Positions 1-8,253 of a DNA stretch of 40,065 nucleotides are shown one piece after another; position 1 is the stretch's first letter; each line of letters opens with the position of its first letter. The notes below the pieces were generated by a model, which saw only the letters and a program-made list of their open reading frames with translations, did not search any database and was not told the origin of the DNA. The translations under genes were made by a program, and so were the position numbers. Origin of the DNA: JAHWJX01 sp036386655. GTDB taxonomy: Bacteria > Pseudomonadota > Alphaproteobacteria > Caulobacterales > Caulobacteraceae. The stretch is from NCBI GenBank assembly GCA_036386655.1, contig DASVVG010000132.1:1-40065 (forward strand), read 5' to 3'.

Positions 1-1224
1 CTCGGCGCGCTGGAGGAGGTCGAGCGCGAGGAGGCCCGCGACCTCGGCCTGCGCGTTTTCGTCGGCAAGCGGCAGGCGGTCGTGAGCGGCTCCGACCTCT
101 CTCCGGCCGCGCGTGCGAAGCTGGTCGAGCGCGCCGTCGCCATGGCCCGGCTCGCGCCGGAGGACCCCTACGCCGGCCTAGCCGAGCGCGAGCGGCTGGC
201 GGGAGACTCCCGCGCCGACCTCGACCTGTTCGATCCCACCGAACCCTCGCCCGAGGCGCTGGAGGAGCGGGCCCGCGTCGCCGAAGACGCGGCGCGCGCC
301 GTGGAGGGCGTGACGAAGTCGGACGGGGCCCACGCTTCTTGGTCCGTCTCCGGATGGCGGATGGTCACGAGCGACGGCTTCGAGGGCGTCCACCGCGCGA
401 GCGGCTTCTCGCTCTCCGCCTCCGCCATCGCCGGCGACGGCGCGGCCATGGAGCGCGCGGGCGAGGGCCGCCGCGTGCGCTGGAACGCCGACCTCCCCTC
501 CCCGCAGGAGATCGGCGACGAGGCCGGCCGCCGCGCCGTCGCCCGGCTGGGCGCGCGCAAGATCGACAGCGTCACCGCTCCGGTCATCTTCGAGAACCGC
601 GTCGCCGCTTCGCTTCTCTCCCCCTTCATAGGCGCCGTCGCCGGCCCCTCGGTGGCGCGCGGCAGCTCCTTCCTCAAGGACAAGCTCGGCGAGCGCGTGT
701 TCTCCGACGCGATCACGGTCGTCGACGATCCGCACCGGCCCCGCGGACTCGGCTCCGCCCCGTTCGACGACGAGGGCGTGGCCAACCACCGCGCCGAGCT
801 GGTCCGGCGCGGGGTGGTCACCACCTGGCTGCTCAACACCTCGTCCGCCCGCCAACTGGGGCTCGAGACCACCGGCCATGCGTCGCGGGGTCTGGCGGGA
901 CCGCCGGGGGTCGCCCCGTCGAACCTGCACGTCGAGCCTGGGGAGCGCGACCTGACGGGGCTGATGCGAGACGCGGGCGCAGGCCTGCTCGTCACGGCCA
1001 TGTTCGGTCCGTCGCTGAACCCGAACACCGGCGACTGGTCCGCGGGGGTGTCGGGCTTCTGGTTCGAAGGCGGGGAGATCGCCTACCCGGTGACCGAGAT
1101 CACGGTGGCCGGGAACCTGCTCGACATCTACGCGCGGCTGACTCCCGGCTCGGACCTGGAGTTCCGCGGCGCCACAAACGCGCCCTCGTTGCTGGTGGAC
1201 TCGCTCGCGGTGGCCGGCCGGTGA
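1..1224 (+). CDS. pmbA: PmbA/TldE family protein (5' end cut off by window)
   Basis: The reading frame is open from base 1, so the start lies outside the window; about 407 residues are visible. The C-terminal TldD/PmbA architecture is clear: a DLGLRVFVGKRQAVVS segment near the start, then conserved GxxFLKDKLGExVF and ASRGLAGPPGVAPSNL regions. In the family, TldD carries the HExxxH zinc protease motif and TldE/PmbA is its partner. No HExxxH is visible here, so this is the TldE/PmbA member. TldD/TldE act in the cytoplasm as a metalloprotease that processes small peptides and degrades unfolded ones. Its TGA stop overlaps the GTG start of the next gene by 4 bases (GTGA), which implies translational coupling. 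TldD itself is not in the window. Confidence 0.93.
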   Translation, partial: LGALEEVEREEARDLGLRVFVGKRQAVVSGSDLSPAARAKLVERAVAMARLAPEDPYAGLAERERLAGDSRADLDLFDPTEPSPEALEERARVAEDAARAVEGVTKSDGAHASWSVSGWRMVTSDGFEGVHRASGFSLSASAIAGDGAAMERAGEGRRVRWNADLPSPQEIGDEAGRRAVARLGARKIDSVTAPVIFENRVAASLLSPFIGAVAGPSVARGSSFLKDKLGERVFSDAITVVDDPHRPRGLGSAPFDDEGVANHRAELVRRGVVTTWLLNTSSARQLGLETTGHASRGLAGPPGVAPSNLHVEPGERDLTGLMRDAGAGLLVTAMFGPSLNPNTGDWSAGVSGFWFEGGEIAYPVTEITVAGNLLDIYARLTPGSDLEFRGATNAPSLLVDSLAVAGR

Positions 1225-2003
1225 GCGACCTCGAGCTCCTCCGCGGCGCCGCGATCGAGGCCGGCCGCATCGCCGTGGCCCGCCGCAAGAAGGGCCTGCA
1301 GATCCGCTCTAAGCCCGGGGGCTCCCCCGTCACCAACGCGGACCTCGAAGTCGACGCCTACCTCACCAAGGTGCTGACCGAAGCCCGTCCGGACTACGGC
1401 TGGCTCTCCGAAGAAACCGCCGACGACCCCGCCCGCCTCGACAAGCGCCGCATCTTCATCGTCGATCCGATCGACGGCACCGTCGCCTTCATGAAGCACA
1501 AGCCGTGGTTCTCGGTGGCGCTCGCCGTGATCGAGGACGGCCGAGCAATAGCCGGCGTGGTCCACGCGCCGATGCTGAAGGAAACCTACTGCGCCGCGGC
1601 CGGCGAGGGCGCGACGCTGAACGGAGCGCCGATCGCCCCCTCGGAGTCCGACACGCTGGACGACTGCGCCATGCTCGGCGACGCGCAGCTGTTCGCCCGC
1701 CCCGACTGGGCCGAGCCCTGGCCGCAGATGCGGGTGGAGAAGCGCAACTCCATCGCCCTGCGCATGGCCTTCGTCGCCGCCGGCGCCTTCGACGCGGCGC
1801 TCGCGCTGGGCCCGAAGTCCGACTGGGACGTCGCCGCCGGCGCCGTCATCGCCGAGGAAGCGGGCGCCATAGTCACCGACGCGTCGGGCCGCCCCTTCCG
1901 CTTCAACAAGGCCGATCCGCGCCAGCCCAGCCTCGTCTGCGCCGCCCCCGGCGTGCACCCGTTGATCCTGGCCCGCACAGCGCCTATCGAGTCCGGCGTC
2001 TGA
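1221..2003 (+). CDS. cysQ: 3'(2'),5'-bisphosphate nucleotidase CysQ-like (inositol monophosphatase superfamily)
   Basis: A 260-residue protein of the FIG/inositol monophosphatase superfamily. The metal-binding signature is present: Glu pair in WLSEET (about 61-66), DPIDGT at 82-87, and SDWDVAAGA near the C-terminus. CysQ enzymes hydrolyse 3'-phosphoadenosine 5'-phosphate (PAP) to AMP in the cytoplasm and so relieve sulfur-assimilation by-product toxicity. Inositol-1-phosphate or related sugar phosphates are alternative substrates that sequence alone cannot exclude. The GTG start was chosen because it overlaps the pmbA stop; upstream in-frame sequence is pmbA antiframe. The pmbA-cysQ-DUF4170 order is, to my knowledge, common in Caulobacterales. 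Confidence 0.85.
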   Translation: MSDLELLRGAAIEAGRIAVARRKKGLQIRSKPGGSPVTNADLEVDAYLTKVLTEARPDYGWLSEETADDPARLDKRRIFIVDPIDGTVAFMKHKPWFSVALAVIEDGRAIAGVVHAPMLKETYCAAAGEGATLNGAPIAPSESDTLDDCAMLGDAQLFARPDWAEPWPQMRVEKRNSIALRMAFVAAGAFDAALALGPKSDWDVAAGAVIAEEAGAIVTDASGRPFRFNKADPRQPSLVCAAPGVHPLILARTAPIESGV

Positions 2004-2017
2004 AACCAGAGGTCTCC

Positions 2018-2272
2018 ATGCAGGGCTCGCCCGTGTCGCCCCAGATCCAGCTGCTCCACCTCGTCATCGGGGGCGAGCTGAAGGCGGTCGACAGCATCGA
2101 GTTCCGCGACCTCAGCCAGGTCGACTTCGTCGGCGCCTTCCCGAACTACGACAGCGCCCACCGCGCCTGGAAGGCCAAGGCCCAGGCCACGGTCGACAAC
2201 GCGCACATGCGCTACTTCATCGTCCACGCCCACAAACTGCTCGATCCGGACATGGACGGGCGGCCGGGCTGA
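2018..2272 (+). CDS. DUF4170 family protein
   Basis: A small 84-residue protein. The ATG is preceded by a purine-rich AGAGG and lies 14 bases after the cysQ stop. The pattern IQLLHLVIGGELK...FRDLSQVDFVGAFPNYDSAHRAWKAKAQATVDNAHMRYFIVHAHKLLDP matches the DUF4170 family as I know it, which has no established function. There is no signal peptide or membrane segment. The family is widespread in Alphaproteobacteria. Co-transcription with pmbA and cysQ is likely from the spacing. No catalytic motif is visible. Confidence 0.85.
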   Translation: MQGSPVSPQIQLLHLVIGGELKAVDSIEFRDLSQVDFVGAFPNYDSAHRAWKAKAQATVDNAHMRYFIVHAHKLLDPDMDGRPG

Positions 2273-2294
2273 CGCTCACCATCAGGGGGACTGC

Positions 2295-3356
2295 ATGAAC
2301 CGCACCACCGCACTGCTCGCCGCCGCCTGCGCGGCCCTGCTCGCCGCCTGCGGGGAGAGCGTCGACGACGTCGAGACGCAGGCTCCCGCGGCCCAGGCGC
2401 CCGCCGCGCCCGCCGCCGCGGCTCCCGCCCCCGCCGCCGAGGCCACGTCGTCACGCCGCCAGGTCGGCGAGGCGCAGGTCACCACCATCCTCGATGGCCG
2501 CGGTCAGTTCCCCGCCGCCGAGCTGTTCGCCGGCATCACGCCTCAGGAAGCTGGCCAGCTGCTGCAGGCGGGCGGCGAACTCGCCGGGACCCTGCAGGCC
2601 CCCGCGTGGCACGCGACGGTTCAGGGCTTCGTCGTCGACGTCGGCGGCCAGCGGGTGCTGATCGACACCGGCACCGGCGGCGCGATGATGCCGGAAACCT
2701 CCGGACGGCTGCCGGCCAACCTCGCGGCCGCGGGGATCACGCCCGAGTCGATCCAGCACATCGTGATCTCGCACTTCCACGGCGACCACCTGGGCGGCGT
2801 CCTCGCGCAGGGTCGCGCCCGCTATCCGAACGCCACGCTCCACGTGAACGCCGCCGAGCTCAGCCACTGGCGCGCCCAGAAGGAAGGCGACGCGGGAGCG
2901 CTGGCCCGTCAGGTGGCCGAGGCGTACGGCGACAAACTGAAGACCTTCCGGAGCGGCGAAATCGTCCCCGGCCTCGCGGCGGAGCCGGCCACCGGCCACA
3001 CGCCCGGCCACACCGTCTATCGCCTCACGTCCGGCGGGCAGCAGATGATCTTCGTGGGCGACCTGATCCACTCCGTCGCGATCCAGACGCCGCGGCCGCA
3101 GGTCACGCTGAATTTCGACAGCGACCAGAACGCCGCCCGTTCCGCCCGCCTGGCCTTCCTGCAGCGCCACGCCGGGCAGAACGTGCTCTTCGCCGGCCCG
3201 CACTTCCCGTTCCCTGGGATCGGCCGCATCGAAAAGGCCGGCGAGGCCTATCGCTACGTTCCGGTCGCGCCGGGCGCCGCGGCGGCCCCGGCTCAGGCCG
3301 GGGCGGCTCAGGCCGGCGCCGCGGCTCCGGCCGCGGCGGCGGCTCCGGCGGGCTAG
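2295..3356 (+). CDS. Lipoprotein metallo-beta-lactamase-fold hydrolase
   Basis: 353 residues. A lipoprotein signal peptide ends in LAAC (Cys19), then comes an Ala/Pro-rich linker to about residue 50. The MBL core has the full metal set: HFHGDH at 160-165, a third His in GHTPGHTVYRL, Asp in IFVGDLIHS and a final His in FAGPHFPFPG. The C-terminal 30 residues are again almost pure Ala/Pro/Gly. The closest remembered relatives are periplasmic or outer-membrane MBL hydrolases of the N-acyl-homoserine-lactonase-like type; the substrate is not deducible. It follows DUF4170 by 22 bases and may be co-transcribed. Its TAG stop shares a CTAG palindrome with the stop of the convergent cytochrome gene. 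Confidence 0.85.
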   Translation: MNRTTALLAAACAALLAACGESVDDVETQAPAAQAPAAPAAAAPAPAAEATSSRRQVGEAQVTTILDGRGQFPAAELFAGITPQEAGQLLQAGGELAGTLQAPAWHATVQGFVVDVGGQRVLIDTGTGGAMMPETSGRLPANLAAAGITPESIQHIVISHFHGDHLGGVLAQGRARYPNATLHVNAAELSHWRAQKEGDAGALARQVAEAYGDKLKTFRSGEIVPGLAAEPATGHTPGHTVYRLTSGGQQMIFVGDLIHSVAIQTPRPQVTLNFDSDQNAARSARLAFLQRHAGQNVLFAGPHFPFPGIGRIEKAGEAYRYVPVAPGAAAAPAQAGAAQAGAAAPAAAAAPAG

Positions 3357-3727
3357 CGCACCTTCTTCGCCGCGGGGGTGTCGAGCAGCTTCAGGTAGGC
3401 GATCACGTCCTGCACCTGCTGCGGGCTCATCTTGAACTCCGGCATGCCGGGGTGGCCCACGCTCATGCCCTCGCCGAGCGCCTCCTGCAGGTGCTCGACC
3501 GGGTACTTCTTGTGCAGCTCGCGGAAGGCGACAGCGCCCTTGGCCGTTCCCGTGTCGCTTTCCGCCACCGCGTGGCAGCTCGCGCAGTTCGCCTGCACCA
3601 GCGCCCGGCCGCGCTCCGCGGGAGACGCGTCCGCCTTCGTCGTGGGCTCGACCGGTTTCACCGTCTCCCCGCGCCCCGCGCAGGCGGCGAGCGACAGCAC
3701 GGCGACAGTGAGCATGATGAGACGCAT
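3353..3727 (-). CDS. Lipoprotein monoheme cytochrome c
   Basis: 124 residues. A short lipoprotein signal ends in LAAC (Cys16), then a class I cytochrome c domain follows. The haem attachment motif is CASCH (Cys48, Cys51, His52), and the likely axial Met is in GHPGMPEF (Met95). It ends with the usual helix, QQVQDVIAYLKLL. It would be anchored in the periplasm and carry single electrons; partners are unknown and no oxidase or dehydrogenase gene is adjacent. It lies 47 bases downstream of the phosphatase on the same strand, so read-through from that promoter is possible. Its stop overlaps the convergent MBL gene. Confidence 0.88.
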   Translation of the reverse strand: MRLIMLTVAVLSLAACAGRGETVKPVEPTTKADASPAERGRALVQANCASCHAVAESDTGTAKGAVAFRELHKKYPVEHLQEALGEGMSVGHPGMPEFKMSPQQVQDVIAYLKLLDTPAAKKVR

Positions 3728-3774
3728 GGGACCTCCGCTGGTCCCCTAGAACAGCCGAGCTGCGGGTCGGGTTG

Positions 3775-4440
3775 CTATTCCCGCTTCAGCATCCGCTCGG
3801 TGAGCAGTGTCCCCCACCAGTTGGCCTGGAAGTCCGCCTTGATCTGCTTGGGGTCGTAGGCGTCGCTCTCGACCCAGTCGATGAAGCTGATCCCCTGGGG
3901 CTCGGCCTCGAGCAGGTAGCGCTGGAACACATAGTCGAGCACCCCGGTCTTGCCGTGCCGCACGTGCAGGTACCGGAACGACAGCTGCTGGACCGCGTCG
4001 CGGATCGACATCCCCAGCCGGAAGTGGGCGTACAGCACGCCCATGACGCCCGCCCGGTCCGCGCCCGACTTGCAGTGCATCAGCGCCGGATACTCGATGG
4101 TCTGGAACAGCTCCTTCGCGCCGCGAATCTGGTCCTTGGACGGCGCCTCTCGCGAGGTCACCGTGAAATCGATGAGCTTCAGCCCGAGCCGCTCGCAGGC
4201 TTCCTTTTCAAGCGCGTAGAAGCTGGCGTCGAACCCGCCTCTGAGGTTGATGACGGTCTTGATCCCGTGGTCGCGCCACCACTTCAGCTGGTGCGGCCAC
4301 GGCTGATTGGTCCGCACGAGCTCAGGGCTGATCCAGTGCGCGTTCTGGAACCCCACCCGCAGGTAGGCGTGGTCCTTCCACAGGTAGTCCAGGTAGGCGC
4401 GCCGGCGCCCTGCGGGCAATGAAAGGTCGTAACGACTCAT
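3775..4440 (-). CDS. Cysteine phosphatase, CtpA-like; candidate lipid A phosphatase
   Basis: 221 residues, no signal peptide. The tyrosine/dual-specificity phosphatase P-loop is HCKSGADR (His122, Cys123, Arg129), and Asp91 in DFTVTSREAPS is a likely general acid. The ATG at 4440 was chosen because sequence upstream does not match the family. It is transcribed divergently from the lipid A/LPS operon, with 89 bases between them. In Caulobacter crescentus the essential phosphatase homologue CtpA is known to affect envelope integrity and lipid A dephosphorylation. Location and motif suggest this is its counterpart, but that is inference. A protein tyrosine phosphatase role remains possible. Confidence 0.75.
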   Translation of the reverse strand: MSRYDLSLPAGRRRAYLDYLWKDHAYLRVGFQNAHWISPELVRTNQPWPHQLKWWRDHGIKTVINLRGGFDASFYALEKEACERLGLKLIDFTVTSREAPSKDQIRGAKELFQTIEYPALMHCKSGADRAGVMGVLYAHFRLGMSIRDAVQQLSFRYLHVRHGKTGVLDYVFQRYLLEAEPQGISFIDWVESDAYDPKQIKADFQANWWGTLLTERMLKRE

Positions 4441-4529
4441 GAGCGGGCATACGTAGGACGGGGGGACCGGGGTGCAAAGCCAGGGTGCCGAGCTTGACAC
4501 CCCTTGAGTGAAGGACCGACGCAAGGACC

Positions 4530-6311
4530 ATGACCGCCCCCGCTCCGGACGTGTCGGATCGCGCGCTCGCTAAGCGGCTGTTCCGCACCTACATGGCGCC
4601 GCGCTGGCCGCTGCTCGCGCTGGCGACACTGTGCGCAGCGGTGGTGGCGCTGGCGAGCGCGGGCTTCGCCAAGCTGCTCGAGCCCGCCTTCAACGACGTG
4701 CTGATCGAGGCCGACCCCGAGAGCCTGCGCCTGATCCCGCTCGGCATTATCGGCCTCGCCGCCGTCCGCGCGCTGGCGCAGGTCGGGCAGGCGCGGCTGG
4801 TCAACGCCGTCGGCCACCGGCTGGTCGGCCGGCTTCAGGTGGAGCTCTTCGGCAAGCTCGTCCGCGCCGACCTCGCGCGCCTGCGGAGCGCCCACTCCGG
4901 CCAGTACCTCTCCGCCGTCCTCTACGACTCCGGACTGGTCCGCGAGGCAGCCACCGCCGGGATCATCAACTACGTCCAGCACGGCCTCACCGTGGTGGCG
5001 CTGCTCGCCGTCATGGCCACCCAGGACCCGTGGCTCACGCTGATGGTGCTGGTGGCCGCCCCCCTCGCCTCGTTCGTCATGCGACGGTTCGCCAAGCGCA
5101 CCCGCAAGGCGGCTCGGGGCGCCATGAACGAAACCTCCGCCCTCTCCACCGCCGTAATGGAGAGCCTGGACGGGGTGAAGATCGTGAAGGTCGAGAACCG
5201 CGAGGCCTTCGAAGAGGGCCGCGTCGCGAGCGTCGTCGAGCGCCGTCAGCGCCACGTCATCAAGGGCGCCAACGCCCGCGCCGCCGCGGCGCCCGTCACG
5301 GAAGGGCTCTCCGCGCTCGTGATCGCGGCGGTGATCGCCTACGCCGGCTGGCGCTCCAGCCAGGGCGCCATCAACGCGGGCGAGTTCGTAGCCTTCCTGG
5401 CCTCGCTGATGCTGGCCTCGCAGTCGCTGCGCCAGCTCGCCAACCTGCAGGGCGTGATGAGCGAGGGCCTCACCGCCGCCGGCCGCCTGTTCCAGGCGCT
5501 CGACATCGAGCCCGAGGTGCGCGACCGCCCCGGCGCCCGCGATCTCGGCCGCGTGCGCGGAGAGGTCCGCTTCGAGGACGTCTCCTTCCAGTACGGCGAG
5601 GACGCGCCCGCGCTGGAGGGCGTGACCCTGCAGGCGGAGCCCGGGCGCACCATAGCGCTGGTGGGGCCGTCCGGCGGCGGCAAGAGCACCATCCTGAACC
5701 TGATCCCCCGCTTCTACGACGTCACCGGCGGCCGCATCACCGTGGACGGACAGGACGTGCGCGACGTCACCCTCGCCTCCCTCCGCAGCCAGATCGCGCT
5801 GGTGACGCAGGAGCCGTTCCTGTTCGACGACACGATCGCGAACAACATCGCCTACGGCCGTCCCGACGCGACGCGCTCCGAAATCGAGGAGGCCGCGCAC
5901 GCCGCCGCCGCCGGCGACTTCATCCGTCGCCTGAACATGGAATACGACACCGTGGTCGGCGAGGCGGGCGCGCGCCTGTCCGGCGGGCAGCGCCAGCGCA
6001 TCGCCATCGCCCGCGCCTTCCTCAAGGACGCCCCCATCCTGCTGCTCGACGAGGCCACCAGCGCGCTCGACACCGAAAGTGAGGCCCAGGTGCAGGAGGC
6101 GCTCGACCGGCTGATGGCCGGCCGCACCACCATCATGATCGCCCACCGGCTCTCGACCGTCCGCAACGCGCACCGCCTCTACGTGCTCGACAAGGGCCGG
6201 ATCGTCGAACAGGGCTCGCACTCGGAGCTGGTGGCGCAGGGCGGCCTCTACGCTCGCCTCGCCCGCACGCAGAACCTCGACGTGGAGCCGTCGGAGGCCG
6301 CGCGGGCGTGA
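4530..6311 (+). CDS. MsbA-like lipid A/LPS ABC exporter (fused TM and ATPase)
   Basis: 593 residues, a full half-transporter. An exporter-type membrane domain (about 1-320) is followed by the nucleotide-binding domain: Walker A GPSGGGKST (379-387), Q-loop LVTQEPF, signature LSGGQRQ (483-489), Walker B ILLLDEATSALD (503-514) and H-loop IAHRLS. In an operon with a lysophospholipid-type acyltransferase, waaA and lpxK, the obvious role is flipping lipid A-core across the inner membrane (MsbA). Other lipids or peptides are possible for this broad family. A consensus -35-like TTGACA sits at 4494-4499, but a convincing -10 is not obvious. The stop overlaps the next start by GTGA. Confidence 0.85.
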   Translation: MTAPAPDVSDRALAKRLFRTYMAPRWPLLALATLCAAVVALASAGFAKLLEPAFNDVLIEADPESLRLIPLGIIGLAAVRALAQVGQARLVNAVGHRLVGRLQVELFGKLVRADLARLRSAHSGQYLSAVLYDSGLVREAATAGIINYVQHGLTVVALLAVMATQDPWLTLMVLVAAPLASFVMRRFAKRTRKAARGAMNETSALSTAVMESLDGVKIVKVENREAFEEGRVASVVERRQRHVIKGANARAAAAPVTEGLSALVIAAVIAYAGWRSSQGAINAGEFVAFLASLMLASQSLRQLANLQGVMSEGLTAAGRLFQALDIEPEVRDRPGARDLGRVRGEVRFEDVSFQYGEDAPALEGVTLQAEPGRTIALVGPSGGGKSTILNLIPRFYDVTGGRITVDGQDVRDVTLASLRSQIALVTQEPFLFDDTIANNIAYGRPDATRSEIEEAAHAAAAGDFIRRLNMEYDTVVGEAGARLSGGQRQRIAIARAFLKDAPILLLDEATSALDTESEAQVQEALDRLMAGRTTIMIAHRLSTVRNAHRLYVLDKGRIVEQGSHSELVAQGGLYARLARTQNLDVEPSEAARA

Positions 6312-7000
6312 AACGCTGGTTCCGGCGCCCGCGGGTGCAGGCGGCGCTGGGCCGCGTGCTCGCCGCCTACCTCGGCTTCGCGCTGAGGACGATCCGATGG
6401 CGCCGCGTCGGCCAGGAGCCGATCGACGCTCTCTGGGCCGCGCCGCGGGGAATGCTGCTCTGCTTCTGGCATTCGCGCCTCTTCCTGGCGCCCGCCTGCT
6501 GGCCCCTGGACCGCGCGCCGCCGGTGCGCGGAGTCATTTCGCTCAGCCCGGACGGCGAGTTCCTGGTGCAGGCCGTGGCGCGCCTCGGGATCCCGGCCAT
6601 CCGCGGCTCCTCGGGCAAGAAGACCGACCCCGCCAAGGCGAAGGGCGGGGCGGCCGCCTTCCGCGAGATCCTGAAGTGGCTGAACAGCGGGGGCACGACC
6701 GCCATCACCCCCGACGGGCCGCGCGGACCGGCGCAGCAGATGGCCGAAGGCGCGCCGATGCTGGCGGGCCTCTCCGGCGCGCCGGTGCTGCTGCTGGGGC
6801 TCGCCTGCCGGCCATGCCTGCGGCTGGAGACTTGGGATCGAATGGTGATCCCCCTCCCCTTCGCCCGCGGCGCGATCGTGTGGGAGCCGCCCTTCACGAT
6901 CGAGCGAAACGAGGTGGCCGCCGGCGTCGAGCCGCTTCAGCGCGCGTGGGCCGATCGACTCATCGCCGTCACCGACCAGGCCGAGGCGGCCCTGCGGTGA
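6308..7000 (+). CDS. DUF374 lysophospholipid acyltransferase-family protein
   Basis: 230 residues with a GTG start overlapping the ABC exporter stop (GTGA). Features of the LPLAT/DUF374 family are present: an early hydrophobic stretch (about 10-28), LLCFWHSRLFL with His55 where the acyltransferase HX4D-type His lies, SPDGEF, the RGSSGKK motif and TPDGPRGP. Members transfer acyl groups to lysophospholipid-like acceptors at the inner membrane. Sitting between a lipid A flippase and Kdo transferase, it is a candidate secondary acyltransferase of lipid A. No LpxL/LpxM-type gene is nearby. The exact acceptor is inferred from context only. Confidence 0.82.
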   Translation: MKRWFRRPRVQAALGRVLAAYLGFALRTIRWRRVGQEPIDALWAAPRGMLLCFWHSRLFLAPACWPLDRAPPVRGVISLSPDGEFLVQAVARLGIPAIRGSSGKKTDPAKAKGGAAAFREILKWLNSGGTTAITPDGPRGPAQQMAEGAPMLAGLSGAPVLLLGLACRPCLRLETWDRMVIPLPFARGAIVWEPPFTIERNEVAAGVEPLQRAWADRLIAVTDQAEAALR

Positions 7001-8253
7001 GCGCCGGCCTCGCCCTCTATCGCGCCGGCATGGGCCTGCTCGAACCGTTCGCGCCGGCCGTGCTCCGCCGCCGCGCCCGTCGGGGCAAGGAGGACCCCGC
7101 CCGCGTGCACGAGCGCCTCGGCCGCCCGACCACCCCCCGTCCCGCCGGGCCGGTGGTCTGGCTCCACGGGGCCAGCGTCGGCGAGAGCCTGTCCCTGCTG
7201 CCGCTGATCGACCGGCTGCGGCGCGATCGGCCGGAGCTGACCCTGCTGGCCACCTCCGGCACCGTCACCTCCGCCGAGCTGCTGGCCCGGCGCCTGCCCG
7301 AAGGCGTGATCCACCAGTACGTCCCGGTGGACACGCCGCAGGCCGCGCGACGCTTCCTCGACTGGTGGCGGCCGGACCTCGCCGTCTTCGTGGAGAGCGA
7401 GCTGTGGCCGAACCTGCTGCTGGGCGCGAAAGCCCGCGGCGCCAAGCTGGCGCTGGTCTCCGCCCGCCTCTCGAAAGAGAGCACCGGCGGCTGGGCGCGC
7501 GTCCCCGCCGCCGCGCGCCGCCTGCTCGGCGCCTTCGACCTGCTCCTGCCCCAGGACGACGACACCGCCGCCCGCCTCTCGGCGCTCGGAGCCCGCGACG
7601 ACGGGCGCCTGAACCTGAAGCTCGCCGGCGACCCCCTGCCCGCCGACCCGGAGACCCTCGCCGCCGTCACCAGCGCCGCCGCCGGCCGGCCGGTGCTGCT
7701 CGCCGCGTCCACTCACCCGGGCGAGGAGGAGATCGTCGTAGACGCCTTCACCCTGCTGCCCGACAAGGACGCGCGGCTGGTCATCGTACCCCGCCACCCC
7801 GCTCGCGGACCCGAGGTCGCCCGCCTCGGCTGGGACCGCGGCTGGCACACCGAGCGCCGCAACGAGGGCGAGCCCTTCGGCGACGCCCGCGTCTATGTGG
7901 CCGACACCCTGGGCGAGCTCGGCGTCTGGTTTCGGCTCTGCACCGCGGCCTTCGTCGGCGGCTCGCTGCTGCCCGGCGTCGGCGGCCACAATCCGTTGGA
8001 GCCCGCGCGCCTCGACCGCCCCGCCGCGTCGGGTCCGCACGTCGAGAACTGGCGCTCCGTCTACGCCGCGCTGGAGCGGGAGGGCGGTATCCGCTGGGTC
8101 CGCGACGCCGCCGAGCTCGCCGCCTTCTGGCGCGACGCTCTCGAAGGCCGCCGCAGCCTGTGCAGCCAGGCCGAGCACGCGCGCCTGTTCGCCAAGGCGC
8201 AGTCGGGCGCCGTCGACGACGCGGTCCGCCGCCTGTTGGAGCTGATCGCGTGA
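6997..8253 (+). CDS. waaA: 3-deoxy-D-manno-octulosonic acid (Kdo) transferase
   Basis: 418 residues with GTG start overlapping the previous stop (GTGA). It is a GT-B glycosyltransferase: a hydrophobic N-terminal anchor, the catalytic HGASVGES motif (Glu63), the central LVSARLS, the CMP-Kdo-binding AASTHPGEEE, VPRHPARGPEV and the C-terminal FVGGSLLPGVGGHNPLEPA. It moves Kdo from CMP-Kdo to lipid IVA at the cytoplasmic face of the inner membrane. How many Kdo residues are added cannot be read from sequence. Coupled translation with lpxK supports the assignment. Confidence 0.95.
   Translation: MSAGLALYRAGMGLLEPFAPAVLRRRARRGKEDPARVHERLGRPTTPRPAGPVVWLHGASVGESLSLLPLIDRLRRDRPELTLLATSGTVTSAELLARRLPEGVIHQYVPVDTPQAARRFLDWWRPDLAVFVESELWPNLLLGAKARGAKLALVSARLSKESTGGWARVPAAARRLLGAFDLLLPQDDDTAARLSALGARDDGRLNLKLAGDPLPADPETLAAVTSAAAGRPVLLAASTHPGEEEIVVDAFTLLPDKDARLVIVPRHPARGPEVARLGWDRGWHTERRNEGEPFGDARVYVADTLGELGVWFRLCTAAFVGGSLLPGVGGHNPLEPARLDRPAASGPHVENWRSVYAALEREGGIRWVRDAAELAAFWRDALEGRRSLCSQAEHARLFAKAQSGAVDDAVRRLLELIA

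Noticed and set aside
2295..3356. MBL-fold lipoprotein as a beta-lactamase
   Set aside because: The HxHxDH pattern and GHTPGH region fit lactonase-like or generic MBL hydrolases; nothing specific to class B beta-lactamases is seen.
4437..6221. A 594-codon open frame antisense to the ABC exporter
   Set aside because: It is the complement of a strongly conserved gene, has no recognisable domain, and long antisense frames are expected at this GC content. The same applies to antisense frames over mrdA (19309-21126), the M14 gene (34726-36321), the amidohydrolase (9785-11395) and others.
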